NCBI RefSeq assembly: GCF_015557635.1
Contig: NZ_JADNOP010000017.1
Coordinates: forward strand, 1-64,000
Origin: Fusicatenibacter saccharivorans
Lineage (GTDB): Bacteria; Bacillota; Clostridia; Lachnospirales; Lachnospiraceae
DNA: 64,000 nt
Direction: 5' to 3'
Positions 43,266-51,535 of the stretch are shown piece after piece. Both the position numbers and the translations under genes were made by a program. The notes under the pieces were generated by a model. That model saw nothing but the letters and a program-made list of their open reading frames with translations, was not told the origin of the DNA and searched no databases. Each line of letters opens with the position of its first letter. Position 1 is the stretch's first letter.

Positions 43266-44333
43266 TTATTTATTTTCCGGGAAAACAATCTCTTTCTCTG
43301 GTACGCCTTCTGATTTGATGACGTAGCCGTCAACATCATCAAAATGAATCTTGTACTGATATTCGCTTTCACGTCCCTCTTTTGCGTCATCGGCATCAGC
43401 GTAATAGGTAAGGCGAATTTCGAAAGTATTTTTGTTTCCTTCGCGCCAGGACTCATCGCCGATCAGCCAGTCGTTTTCGAGGTTTTTGTTTCTTTTCAGC
43501 AGCACCTCGGCGTACTGCTGTGCGCCGCTCCAGATTCCTGTGTTTTTGTACCGGTTCTGCATGGTGTTCTGATACTGCCACAGTGTTACAAACATGATCG
43601 TCGCCATAATTGCCGTGAAAAGAACGGTTTTGTATTTCTTTTCTTTTTTCTGTCTCTGCCGGCGGATACATCGAATGGTTCCGATCATCATCATTACCAG
43701 AACAAACAGATACCACAGGGTCCAGAAGATCTGCTCTTTTCGTTCCAGACCGCCGGGAATGAATTCTGCCAGCTGATCGCCCCAGACGAAATTTACCAGG
43801 GATGCCAGAATGCCGATAGACAGAATGGATGCTGCCCCATAGATTTTCAGGCTTTCTTCATCATCGAGGTTCTGGAAGAAATACCACAGCGATACAAACG
43901 CTGCTGCCACCAGACCGCCTAGAATCAGGCCGCCGCCCACGTTTACGATCTTTGCCGCCCACGCTGCCGCTGCCACACCGATCACCAGAAATCCCGCGAT
44001 CACGTTTGCGTTCCGGTCCTGTTTTTTCTGCTGCCTTGAAATGTCACCTGCGTTCTGCAGCATTTCGGCCACCTCCTTCTGAGTATACTGAATTTCCGGC
44101 GCCGCCTCTTCCTTCGCCTTCTCCTGCCGTTCGGAGCGCATCAGTTCCAGCACAGAAATCCCAAGTGCCTGAGCCAGCGGCTCAATCGTCTGGATATCGG
44201 GAAAGCCAAGTCCCCGCTCCCACCGGCTGACGGCTTTATCCGTCACATGAATCTTTTCCGCAAGCTCTGCCTGCGTCATCTTTTTCTCTTTTCGCATTCC
44301 GGCAATAAACCGCCCGAACTCTTTCACTTCCAC
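43266..44333 (-). CDS. XRE family regulator with multi-helix membrane domain
   Basis: About 355 residues. An N-terminal Cro/CI-type helix-turn-helix (FGRFIAGMRKEKKMTQAELA, VTDKAVSRWERG) is followed by a linker and four to five membrane helices (NVIAGFLVIGVAAAAWAAKI onward), then a C-terminal domain. The start is probably GTG 44333, just after AGGAGGAAGGGACACGAC. A longer frame to 44372 would place this site inside the gene. Its target genes are unknown. The layout resembles the protein at 39.8 kb but the membrane part is different. Confidence 0.82.
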   Translation of the reverse strand: MEVKEFGRFIAGMRKEKKMTQAELAEKIHVTDKAVSRWERGLGFPDIQTIEPLAQALGISVLELMRSERQEKAKEEAAPEIQYTQKEVAEMLQNAGDISRQQKKQDRNANVIAGFLVIGVAAAAWAAKIVNVGGGLILGGLVAAAFVSLWYFFQNLDDEESLKIYGAASILSIGILASLVNFVWGDQLAEFIPGGLERKEQIFWTLWYLFVLVMMMIGTIRCIRRQRQKKEKKYKTVLFTAIMATIMFVTLWQYQNTMQNRYKNTGIWSGAQQYAEVLLKRNKNLENDWLIGDESWREGNKNTFEIRLTYYADADDAKEGRESEYQYKIHFDDVDGYVIKSEGVPEKEIVFPENK

Positions 44334-44462
44334 GTCGTGTCCCTTCCTCCTGCTGTTCCCGCACCGCCTCATGTTGCCCAGCGGAGCGTTTTTACAGTCT
44401 CAGAATAGGCGAAAATAGGCTGTTTTGTCAATCTACGAATCCTTTACCTGCGTTTTTACGCC

Positions 44463-44502
44463 AAAAAATCCCCGATTCAGCACAAAAGTGCCAAATCGGA
44501 GA
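44463..44502 (-). terminator. Terminator behind the permease relic
   Basis: CCGATT pairs with AATCGG around an inner CAC/GTG stem. GGATTTTTTGG follows on the minus strand. Confidence 0.75.
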
Positions 44503-44520
44503 TCTTGTATTTTCCTGTAT

Positions 44521-44646
44521 TTACAGCCCGATCATATTTGCAAACAATACGATCAGCGGAATGGCAATGATGGTTCTCTCCAGAAAGATCACCAGCAGTT
44601 TCCAGAAATTCAACGGAATTTCACTTATAAATGCCGGGGCGGGAAC
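44521..44646 (-). pseudogene. C-terminal scrap of a membrane protein, possibly YjiH-like
   Basis: About 42 codons read PLNFWKLLVIFLERTIIAIP and LIVLFANMIGL before a stop. The pattern of a final membrane helix preceded by FWKLL-IFLERT resembles the end of YjiH/nucleoside-recognition-type membrane proteins, from memory. It has no start and lies directly behind the GH43 stop codon. Confidence 0.4.
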
Positions 44647-44652
44647 TTTTTG

Positions 44653-46260
44653 TTAAAAATATCGGAATCTGCCGAATTCTGCGATCCCCCCTGTTTCTTT
44701 CGTTGCATAGGCAAACAGTCCCACTCTGCATCCTGTGAAATGATCCATTTTGAAATAGAGCTGATGCCATGGTCCGATCTGTTTCCATTTTTCATCGCTC
44801 CAATATAAAAACCGGACTTTATCGTGCTGGTTCTGGAAATCCGCTTCCATCCGGATTCTTATTTTTGATGATTCAACCGCCACTGCTTCCCATTCGATTT
44901 CTTCACTGTTGCCCTGGTTTCCTTCTATGCTGTCATGTTCCGCTTCGAGAGATCTCATAACCAGAAGCATCTGTCCATCACGCTTTGTAACGGCCGCCAT
45001 GCCGTAACATCCCTGTAATGCACACATTCCTGCATAATCTCCGTCCTTTATTCCTTCCGCATCAACGGTTACTTCTGTTATGCACACCGGAAACTTCATT
45101 CTCTGGGTGATCGTATTGACTGCCTGCGTGACATTTTTGCACTGCTTTCTGCAGACCATTCTAAGGCATCCTTTTTCTGCATCATTCTCAATCCAGGAAA
45201 GTTCCGGTTCGTGGTTAAACTGCCAGCAGCTCTTCCATCCAAACGTTCCAAACAGCCGTTTCTGTTCCGGATTCCATTCCGAAAAATCATCACTCTCCAC
45301 AAGCGGATGATATTGTGCATCCGGTCTTGTGCTTTGTGTTTCCACTTCACAGAGTGCCCTTCCCGAATCACCCAATACCGGATAATTCTCTTTTATGATC
45401 TGCTCTTTTTGTTCGCCCGGCGCCGGCATACAGGTAACTCTGACATTTTTCTCCCATTTTACTGGCACAAGAACCGGGATTCTGCCGACGGCACCTCTAT
45501 CCTGAAAAAGCACGGCATACCATTTATGGTCCGGCGTATCCACAATTCCTCCCTGTGCAACGCCCTGCCCACAATATCCCATAGTGTCACACAATACATC
45601 TCCGCCTTTAAATTCTCCCGTCAGGCTGTCTGATACATAGCACGCCTGCGTCCGCATCCACCTGTCCGGAAGGGAATGAATCAGGAATAAATAATACATT
45701 CCATCGATTTTATAAAAATGACTTCCTTCAAAACCAAGCCCCGGATTCCGACTGTCACTGACCAGAATCCGATCCAGTCCGCCTTCCTTTGGACCGCTCA
45801 GATCTTTTTTCAATTCCTGCAGACGAATATTTCTATTGCCGGAAACAATATAAACATGATCATCCTCAAACAAAAGTGAGCAGTCATGATAAAAGCCTTC
45901 TATGATGCGTTTTTCCCATGGTCCTTCGATATTATCAGCAGTATAAAGGTATGTTTTTCCGGTATCATTCGCCACAAAGCAAATATAATACATCCCTTTA
46001 TGGTATCGGAGCGATGCAGCCCACATGCCTTTTCCATAGCAGTTTTTCTCCCCGACAAGTCTCTGTTCCTCTGTGCTGTCCAGTCTTTCATACACATAGC
46101 TCAGATGTTCCCAGTGAACGAGATCATAAGACCGCAGGATTTCACACCCCGGCACAAAGTGCATTGTGGTGCTTACCATGTAATACGTATCGTCTACCCG
46201 GATGACATCCGGATCCGGATAGTCCAGCCCTGTAATTGGATTTTTTCCTATTATCTTCAT
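44653..46260 (-). CDS. GH43 family glycosidase (beta-xylosidase/arabinofuranosidase type)
   Basis: A 535-residue enzyme. The five-bladed propeller starts NPITGLDYPDPDVIRVDDTY with the catalytic base Asp of PDPD, and GFEGSHFYKIDG carries the likely acid Glu. A C-terminal concanavalin-like domain (from about 330) follows. No signal peptide, so cytoplasmic. ATG 46260 has GAGGAGAG upstream. A 21-codon extension would begin inside the adjacent insertion element. That element ends 36 bases upstream and probably replaced or altered the native promoter. The nearby AraC gene at 46.8 kb may be its regulator. Confidence 0.9.
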   Translation of the reverse strand: MKIIGKNPITGLDYPDPDVIRVDDTYYMVSTTMHFVPGCEILRSYDLVHWEHLSYVYERLDSTEEQRLVGEKNCYGKGMWAASLRYHKGMYYICFVANDTGKTYLYTADNIEGPWEKRIIEGFYHDCSLLFEDDHVYIVSGNRNIRLQELKKDLSGPKEGGLDRILVSDSRNPGLGFEGSHFYKIDGMYYLFLIHSLPDRWMRTQACYVSDSLTGEFKGGDVLCDTMGYCGQGVAQGGIVDTPDHKWYAVLFQDRGAVGRIPVLVPVKWEKNVRVTCMPAPGEQKEQIIKENYPVLGDSGRALCEVETQSTRPDAQYHPLVESDDFSEWNPEQKRLFGTFGWKSCWQFNHEPELSWIENDAEKGCLRMVCRKQCKNVTQAVNTITQRMKFPVCITEVTVDAEGIKDGDYAGMCALQGCYGMAAVTKRDGQMLLVMRSLEAEHDSIEGNQGNSEEIEWEAVAVESSKIRIRMEADFQNQHDKVRFLYWSDEKWKQIGPWHQLYFKMDHFTGCRVGLFAYATKETGGIAEFGRFRYF

Positions 46261-46295
46261 ATAGTCTCTCCTCGTATGATATTTCAGGGTCATAC

Positions 46296-46729
46296 TATAG
46301 CAATCTAATAAATTATTGCACATAATTACACGAATGAAACCACCCTATGCAGTCCGTTGGACGAATTGTTAAAAATCCTTTTGAAATAGCTGATGGTAAT
46401 TCCGATGCCATCCGTATCTTTTCTTTCCTTAAAAATGCTTTGAGTTTTGACCACATCTTTTCAATCGGATTTAGATCCGGACTATATGGGGTAAATACAG
46501 ATAGGTTACTTTTGAGCTGTCCAGTAGCTGTTTCACGCATTTGTTTTTCTAGGCGGTAAACAGTACTGGTATTCACAGAAAAACACTCTGCGATTTCTTT
46601 TGCATTGTGCGTTTTATTCCAAGCTTCAATAAGTAGTTTTCGTGTTTCATCATGTAACATAATAATCACCTCTTGACTCTATCATAGGCCTGTTATCAAG
46701 AGTGTACAGTATTTTTTTGGAGTGCTATA
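46296..46729 (-). mobile_element. Internally deleted IS630-family element (434 bp)
   Basis: The termini CTATAGCA-TCTAATAAATTATTGCAC (left) and the inverted CTATAGCACTCCAAAAAAATACTGTAC (right) match over about 28 bases with a few differences. TA lies at each end, as expected for this family. It encloses the shortened transposase gene. A full copy would be about 1 kb, so this is a non-autonomous deletion derivative. Confidence 0.7.
46313..46660 (-). pseudogene. IS630-type transposase with its middle deleted
   Basis: The frame keeps the N-terminal helix-turn-helix (WNKTHNAKEIAECFSVNTST, VYRLEKQMRE) and then jumps to the C-terminal catalytic segment TPYSPDLNPIEKMWSKLKAF, which carries the final acidic residue. 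The first two catalytic Asp regions are missing, so it cannot transpose by itself. AGAGGTG precedes the start at 46660. Confidence 0.85.
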
Positions 46730-46844
46730 GATTGAAATTCTGTTTTCGATTCTCTTCTTTTTAAAATTTCTTTTCCTCTTGTGATATCCGTTTTACTGTA
46801 TTATGATAATATCAAATTTACAGCAGTCCTGCGGAGGCAATATT

Positions 46845-47726
46845 ATGATTGAACATTTAGACGGGATTCATGAAACCGTAACGTATAAAGAAAACAGCAG
46901 TCTGCGGCTTTTTGTAAATACAGACTGTGAAGATTATCCCATTCACTGGCATACTCCCATGGAAATCATTATGCCTCTGGAAGGAACTTACACAGTCTTT
47001 CTTGGGGATAAGCACATTCTTCTTCAGGAAGGTGATATTATTTTCATCTGTCCAGGAGTCCTCCACTCTCTTGCAGCACCGGAAAGCGGAAAACGAATCA
47101 TTCTGCAGATTGAATGGTCTGTTGTCTCAAAAATCCGTGATCTCAATTCCATTCTCTCGCTGATTTCCCCCATTCTCACCCTTACACCACAGACTGCTCC
47201 TGATATTTATTCCGATATTTATCATCTCATCTGCCAGATTCTTTCGGAATACGAAAAGGATTCCTTTCTTTCGGAAGCCGTTATCTATGCGCGCATGCTT
47301 GATATTCTTTCTCTGATCGGCAGATACCAGGCCTTTGCATCCTGCCGTTTTGATGCCGGACCGCAAAAACAGAAAGAATATCTAGATCGTTTTCTTTCCA
47401 TCTGCAATTATATTGATGAACACTGCACGGAAGATCTTTCCCTTGATCACGTTGCAAAAACAGCAGGCTTCAGCAAATACCACTTTACCAGACTGTTTAA
47501 GCAGTTTACAAATACCACCTATTACAAATACCTTAATCGCAAAAGAATTGATCATGCCATGATGCTCTTATCCGATCCCGATATTCCTGTCACGGAGGCA
47601 GCACTTCAGTCTGGTTTCTCCAGTCTTTCCACCTTTCTTCGCGTCTTCCGTTCTGTCAAACAATGTACGCCTACGGAATTCCGCGATATGTATATTCATC
47701 CGGAAAAACTGCAGAAAAATCCCTAA
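46845..47726 (+). CDS. AraC family transcriptional regulator
   Basis: A 293-residue regulator. The cupin-type sensor domain (about 10-100) has YPIHWHTPMEIIMPLEG and LLQEGDIIFICPGVLH, and the C-terminal DNA-binding domain has LDHVAKTAGFSKYHFTRLFK and ALQSGFSSLSTFLRVFRS. ATG 46845 follows GCGGAGG. It is divergent from the GH43 gene, with the insertion element between them, so an ancestral regulator/target pair has probably been interrupted (inference). Confidence 0.9.
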   Translation: MIEHLDGIHETVTYKENSSLRLFVNTDCEDYPIHWHTPMEIIMPLEGTYTVFLGDKHILLQEGDIIFICPGVLHSLAAPESGKRIILQIEWSVVSKIRDLNSILSLISPILTLTPQTAPDIYSDIYHLICQILSEYEKDSFLSEAVIYARMLDILSLIGRYQAFASCRFDAGPQKQKEYLDRFLSICNYIDEHCTEDLSLDHVAKTAGFSKYHFTRLFKQFTNTTYYKYLNRKRIDHAMMLLSDPDIPVTEAALQSGFSSLSTFLRVFRSVKQCTPTEFRDMYIHPEKLQKNP

Positions 47727-47966
47727 TTCCTGCTGCTTTCATTTCTGTTCCTTTGATACACGTTACAACACGAAAAACTTTCTGTTCCTGCTTTTTTGCG
47801 ATTTCCATCCTCAAATGATTCTCATGATTCTGATAAAGAACCAGACCTGCTGTTTCCGCTTCAAAGCGATAGCTTTTCTGCCGTAATCCAAAATAGGAGC
47901 AATAGGCTGCTTCTGCAATACTTTCTTTTCGATGATACAACCGTAGCATTCCCTCTTTTTCTTTCA
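47727..47966 (-). pseudogene. C-terminal-domain fragment of a GH43-type glycosidase
   Basis: About 75 residues with KEGMLRLYHRKESIAEA, YRFEAETAGLVLYQNHENHL and FRVVTCIKG. They match the concanavalin-like C-terminal domain of GH43 beta-xylosidases, but the propeller is missing and the reading frame continues into antisense of the AraC gene. It is joined upstream to an AAA-ATPase fragment. Confidence 0.55.
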
Positions 47967-48152
47967 GCGAATAAATCATGCACTTCCGCTTCTGTAAAGC
48001 CAACATACGGTGCCATTCTTCCGGCATCCATCATGCACCACTGGACATCAAAATGAATCACATCATACTGATTCAGATGTTTTTCAAAGGACTCCGCCTT
48101 ATGAATCGCATAGTCCGCAAACAGTTCTCTGGAATCACTGCCTGATAAGCAG
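47966..48152 (-). pseudogene. AAA-ATPase-like fragment with an internal deletion
   Basis: Read from the Rrf2 3' end, DSRELFADYAIHKAESFEKH and LNQYDVIHFDVQWC match the segment after Walker A in this family. It then skips to PYVGFTEAEVHDLFAE from a later part. There is no start codon. The Rrf2 stop codon lies inside this fragment in another frame. Confidence 0.7.
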
Positions 48153-48572
48153 CGCCCGATAATCCTCTATGATTTTCTCCATCGTAACAGACTCCATGCT
48201 GGAAATCACATCTTTTTTTAAGGTATCATACGTTTGGCTCAGCACGGTTCCGATATTTCTGCCGACCGGGCAGAAAGGGGATGGGGTTCCATGTATACTG
48301 ATCATTTTCTCAATGGCTGCCGGATCTACAGCATGGCAGATCCGATACAGCGAAATTTCGGAAAGTGGAACCGCAAGGGTGGCTCCTCCGGTTCCTGATT
48401 TTACTTCTATGATTCCGTCTTTTTTCAAGGCACTTAAGATATTTCGTATGGTTACCGGATTGCATCCCGTAGATAATGACAGCAGCTCACTGGTCACTTT
48501 CTTTTCTGTACCATATTCAAAAATAAAAATCAGACAATGGACCGCGATCGAACATTTATTACTGATATGCAT
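48135..48572 (-). CDS. Rrf2 family transcriptional regulator
   Basis: A 145-residue protein with the Rrf2 winged helix (KCSIAVHCLIFIFEYG, SELLSLSTGCNPVTIRNILS, GIIEVKSGTGGATLAVP). Only scattered Cys are present and not the three-Cys iron-sulfur set, which suggests the YwnA-like sensing branch. GGAGGATTGAAATT precedes the start. It is divergent from the flavodoxin-ferredoxin gene and probably controls it. The last codons overlap a deletion junction, so the original C-terminus may have been replaced. Confidence 0.87.
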   Translation of the reverse strand: MHISNKCSIAVHCLIFIFEYGTEKKVTSELLSLSTGCNPVTIRNILSALKKDGIIEVKSGTGGATLAVPLSEISLYRICHAVDPAAIEKMISIHGTPSPFCPVGRNIGTVLSQTYDTLKKDVISSMESVTMEKIIEDYRALLIRQ

Positions 48573-48624
48573 AATTTCAATCCTCCATTTGCAATTTTAT
48601 CATATCCCATTTCCGCTGTAAATA

Positions 48625-48653
48625 TTGACACCATCTCTTGATGCTGTTATACT
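48625..48653 (+). promoter_or_regulatory. Sigma-A promoter of the flavodoxin-ferredoxin gene
   Basis: TTGACA (48625-48630) and TATACT (48648-48653), spacer 17. It lies between the divergent Rrf2 gene and its likely target. Confidence 0.8.
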
Positions 48654-48701
48654 CCAATTATAGCTGTAGTTTTATTTTTTACATCATAGGAGGAATTTAC
48701 C

Positions 48702-49457
48702 ATGCATGCTTATGAAATTCTGTTCAGTCCAACCGGCGGTACCGCAAAGGTTGCCGCCGCCCTCACCACTGACTGGTCTTCCGTTAAAACCATCGATCTC
48801 TCTATTCCATCCACCCATTATGAAGATATTTGTCTGGAAAGCGATTCTTTAGCCGTAATTGCGATGCCGGCTTTTGGAGGTGCCGCGCCACAGCTTGCAC
48901 TGGATCGTCTCTCCCGTATCCATGGAAACGGAGCTCTCTGCGTGATCGCTGCCGTCTATGGAAACCGTGCCTATGAAGACACCCTGGTTCTCCTGGAAGA
49001 TTATGCACAGACAGCTGGTTTTCAGGTTATTGCTGCTGTTTCAGCAGTTGCAGAGCATTCCATTATTCACCAGTACGCTGCCGGAAGACCAAACAGTGCT
49101 GACTGTCAGGAGCTCGCCGCATTTGGCAGGCAGATTCTTCAAAAGGCAATTTCCGGCAATCTCTCTGTCCCGGAAATTCCCGGTAACCGCCCCTCGAAAC
49201 ATTCTGAAACCGGCATGGTTCCAAACGTAAAGCACTCCTGCACTTCCTGCGGTCTGTGTGCACAAAAATGTCCTGCCGATGCAATTCCTCCGGACAACTG
49301 CAAAACCACGGACAAAACCAAGTGCATCTCCTGCATGCGCTGTGTATCCCTCTGTCCAGTACACGCAAGAGAAGTAAATCCTGTTATGACTGCAGTTGCC
49401 GCAAAAATATTGAAAAAATCCTGTACGCAGGAAAAAGCAAACGAGCTGTTTTTGTAA
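48702..49457 (+). CDS. Flavodoxin-ferredoxin fusion protein (EFR1 type)
   Basis: A 251-residue redox protein. The N-terminal flavodoxin-like domain begins with the FMN loop FSPTGGTAKVA (about 8-18) and carries AVYGNRAYEDTL. The C-terminal part has two 4Fe-4S motifs, CTSCGLCAQKCP and CISCMRCVSLCP. It should carry electrons between low-potential donors and an unknown acceptor in the cytoplasm. AGGAGG precedes the start. Divergent Rrf2 suggests control by redox or electrophile stress. Confidence 0.9.
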   Translation: MHAYEILFSPTGGTAKVAAALTTDWSSVKTIDLSIPSTHYEDICLESDSLAVIAMPAFGGAAPQLALDRLSRIHGNGALCVIAAVYGNRAYEDTLVLLEDYAQTAGFQVIAAVSAVAEHSIIHQYAAGRPNSADCQELAAFGRQILQKAISGNLSVPEIPGNRPSKHSETGMVPNVKHSCTSCGLCAQKCPADAIPPDNCKTTDKTKCISCMRCVSLCPVHAREVNPVMTAVAAKILKKSCTQEKANELFL

Positions 49458-49511
49458 AAAAATACCGCCGGACTCAAGTGTCACCGACAGTTTTTTACAT
49501 AAAACACATCA

Positions 49512-49618
49512 AAAAGCAGAACAAAATGTTGAAAGTGAAATGCTCCCTCCTAAATGACAAGTTTTTCTTCTTTCACCTGTCTGTTCAGAAGGGAGCATTT
49601 CATTTTCGTTCTGCTTTT
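49512..49618. terminator. Large bidirectional terminator between convergent genes
   Basis: Two nested perfect arms pair: AAAAGCAGAAC (49512-49522) with GTTCTGCTTTT (49608-49618), and GAAATGCTCCC (49537-49547) with GGGAGCATTTC (49591-49601). T-runs lie on both sides. Confidence 0.8.
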
Positions 49619-49623
49619 TTCTT

Positions 49624-50466
49624 TTACAGTTTTGCGCGGAAGAATGCACAGATTTCGTCCCACACTTCCTTCTGGAAGAAATGGAGATCTGCGTGGTCGG
49701 CATCCTCGATCGAAAGCAGTGTGACGTCACATCCCGCTTTTTCCAGCTCATCGTGCAGTTCCTCTCCCTGTCCGAACGGAACGGTATGGTCATCCTCTCC
49801 GTGGATGATCAGAAACGGCGGTGCGGCTTTTGTCACGAAGCTGACCGGACAGCATGCGAGTGCTTCTTCCGGATGGCGCATCACGTTTTTGCCCATCAGA
49901 AGGGACTCCGGAGATGCCGCACACTGCTCCGGATCACTGTACTGGAATCCGCGGAAATCGGTCGGCGGGTACCACGGGCAGGCGGCCTGTACGGCACTGG
50001 AATATTCCAGATTTTCACCCACATCATAAACGGGATCTGTCGCAAGCGCTGCCATACAGGTCAGATAACCGCCCGCAGACTCTCCCATCACACCGATGCG
50101 GTCCGGATCAATATTGAAACGATCGGCATGTGCACGCAGATAACGGATTCCTGCTTTCACATCCTGCAGCGGTGCCGGAAATTTTGCCTCATTGCTTGTG
50201 CGGTATTCTACCGATGCAACAACGAATCCCTGCTGTGCCAGTACGGACAGATAGGCAAGATGTGCCGAGCGGTCCATCTGGATCCAGGCCCCTCCGCAAA
50301 TCCATACCACACACGGATATTTTCTGGTGTTATCCCGTGGGTAAATCAAATCCAGCTTCAAATCCTGCACCGTGTTTCCAAACCAGGCATCCGCCTGTGC
50401 AAATGTAATTCCTGTTGTAACGCAGAATTGTGGTTTTTCTGCTTCTACCTGAATTCTTCTTCTCAT
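49624..50466 (-). CDS. Alpha/beta hydrolase, esterase/lipase-like
   Basis: A 280-residue hydrolase of the BD-FAE/acetyl-esterase group. The oxyanion segment is VVWICGGAWIQMDRS, and the nucleophile elbow is GVMGESAGG (Ser near residue 130). FLIIHGEDDHTVPFGQG carries the acid Asp, and ADHADLHFF the His. There is no signal peptide. ATG 50466 follows a GGGGG stretch. The likely role is removing acetyl or acyl groups from imported glycans, but the substrate is not determined. Confidence 0.88.
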   Translation of the reverse strand: MRRRIQVEAEKPQFCVTTGITFAQADAWFGNTVQDLKLDLIYPRDNTRKYPCVVWICGGAWIQMDRSAHLAYLSVLAQQGFVVASVEYRTSNEAKFPAPLQDVKAGIRYLRAHADRFNIDPDRIGVMGESAGGYLTCMAALATDPVYDVGENLEYSSAVQAACPWYPPTDFRGFQYSDPEQCAASPESLLMGKNVMRHPEEALACCPVSFVTKAAPPFLIIHGEDDHTVPFGQGEELHDELEKAGCDVTLLSIEDADHADLHFFQKEVWDEICAFFRAKL

Positions 50467-50537
50467 GTAATAAACCCCCATATTTCTGTTTTCCTGACCG
50501 TTCGTCGCAGCCTCCGGCCGGAAATCACCTTTTTTGT

Positions 50538-51146
50538 TTACTTCTCATCCATTGCCTTTTTGATTGCTCCAAGCAGCTCCTCATACGTCTCATACGCCGG
50601 AATCTGCGGATAGTCGGCTTTGATTTTATCGGTCGAGCGGAACAGGAAGCCTGCCTTACTTGCCTGAATCATGCCGAGGTCATTATAGGAATCGCCGCTT
50701 GCGATCGTTTCGAATCCGATAGACTGCAGTGCTTTGACCGTGGTGAGCTTCGACTGCTCGACTCTCATCTTAAAGCCGGTGATCTCTCCGTCGTCTGCGA
50801 CTTCCAGAGAATTGCAGAACAGGGTCGGATAGCCGAGCTTTTTCATCAGCGGTGCGGCAAACTCCGTGAAGGTGTCGCTGATCAGGATCACCTGGGAGAA
50901 GGTGCGCAGCTCGTCAAGGAACTCTTTTGCACCCGGCAGCGGATCAATTTTTTCAATCGTAGCCTGAATTTCTTTCAGTCCAAGGCCGTGCTCTTTTAAG
51001 ATTCCAAGTCTCCATCTCATCAGTTTATCGTAATCCGGCTCGTCGCGTGTCGTTTTTTTAAGTTCCGGGATTCCGCTTGCCTCCGCAAACGCGATCCAGA
51101 TTTCCGGTACCAGTACTCCTTCTACATCCAGACATGTAATATACAT
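50538..51146 (-). CDS. thrH: ThrH-type phosphoserine phosphatase/homoserine phosphotransferase
   Basis: A 202-residue HAD-superfamily enzyme. Motif I is CLDVEGVLVPEIW, where the nucleophile Asp is followed by the ThrH-specific EGVLVPE, and motif II is LISDTF. The Lys is in SKLTTVKAL and motif III is SGDSYNDLGM. In other species ThrH removes phosphate from phosphoserine and can pass it to homoserine. ATG 51146 follows AAAGGGG. The longer frame has a low-complexity Lys/Ala extension without a site. Confidence 0.9.
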   Translation of the reverse strand: MYITCLDVEGVLVPEIWIAFAEASGIPELKKTTRDEPDYDKLMRWRLGILKEHGLGLKEIQATIEKIDPLPGAKEFLDELRTFSQVILISDTFTEFAAPLMKKLGYPTLFCNSLEVADDGEITGFKMRVEQSKLTTVKALQSIGFETIASGDSYNDLGMIQASKAGFLFRSTDKIKADYPQIPAYETYEELLGAIKKAMDEK

Positions 51147-51209
51147 TGTTATGATCCCCTTTCCTGCGCTGCCCGCCTTGTTTGCCGACGGGGTTTTGTT
51201 TTTTTTCAC

Positions 51210-51535
51210 AGCATCACTTTACCACACTATATCATAGAATCCATATCACTGCAAATTAAAATCACGTTTTATTTTTTTATACGTATATATCTCTCTAAAA
51301 TTACATTCTTTTTACAAAATCGTTGTTTTTTACAAATTCATATATTTATTTATATGTTTTTTGACTATTGATTTATTTTTCATATATTTATATAATAATT
51401 ACAAGCATTTTTATTAATTTTCTATTTTATCATCCATATTAACGAACGAATTTACTTTTCAGATAGTGCACTAATCTAAGGATAAATAAAAAACTAAAAC
51501 CATCCAACAATACTTATGAAAGGAGACCACTCATC
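51210..51535. other. Very AT-rich promoter region of the exported-protein pair
   Basis: A 326-bp spacer, far richer in A and T than its surroundings. TTGACT near 51360 with TATATT 16 bases later is a possible plus-strand promoter. No gene or strong hairpin was found. Together with the following genes it looks imported. Confidence 0.45.

Noticed and set aside
44653-46260. Extension of GH43 to the in-frame start at 46323
   Set aside because: The extra 21 codons lie inside the IS630 element, while the internal ATG has a clear ribosome site.
49041-49484. Minus-strand frames over the flavodoxin-ferredoxin gene
   Set aside because: Cys-rich only because they are antisense to ferredoxin motifs.
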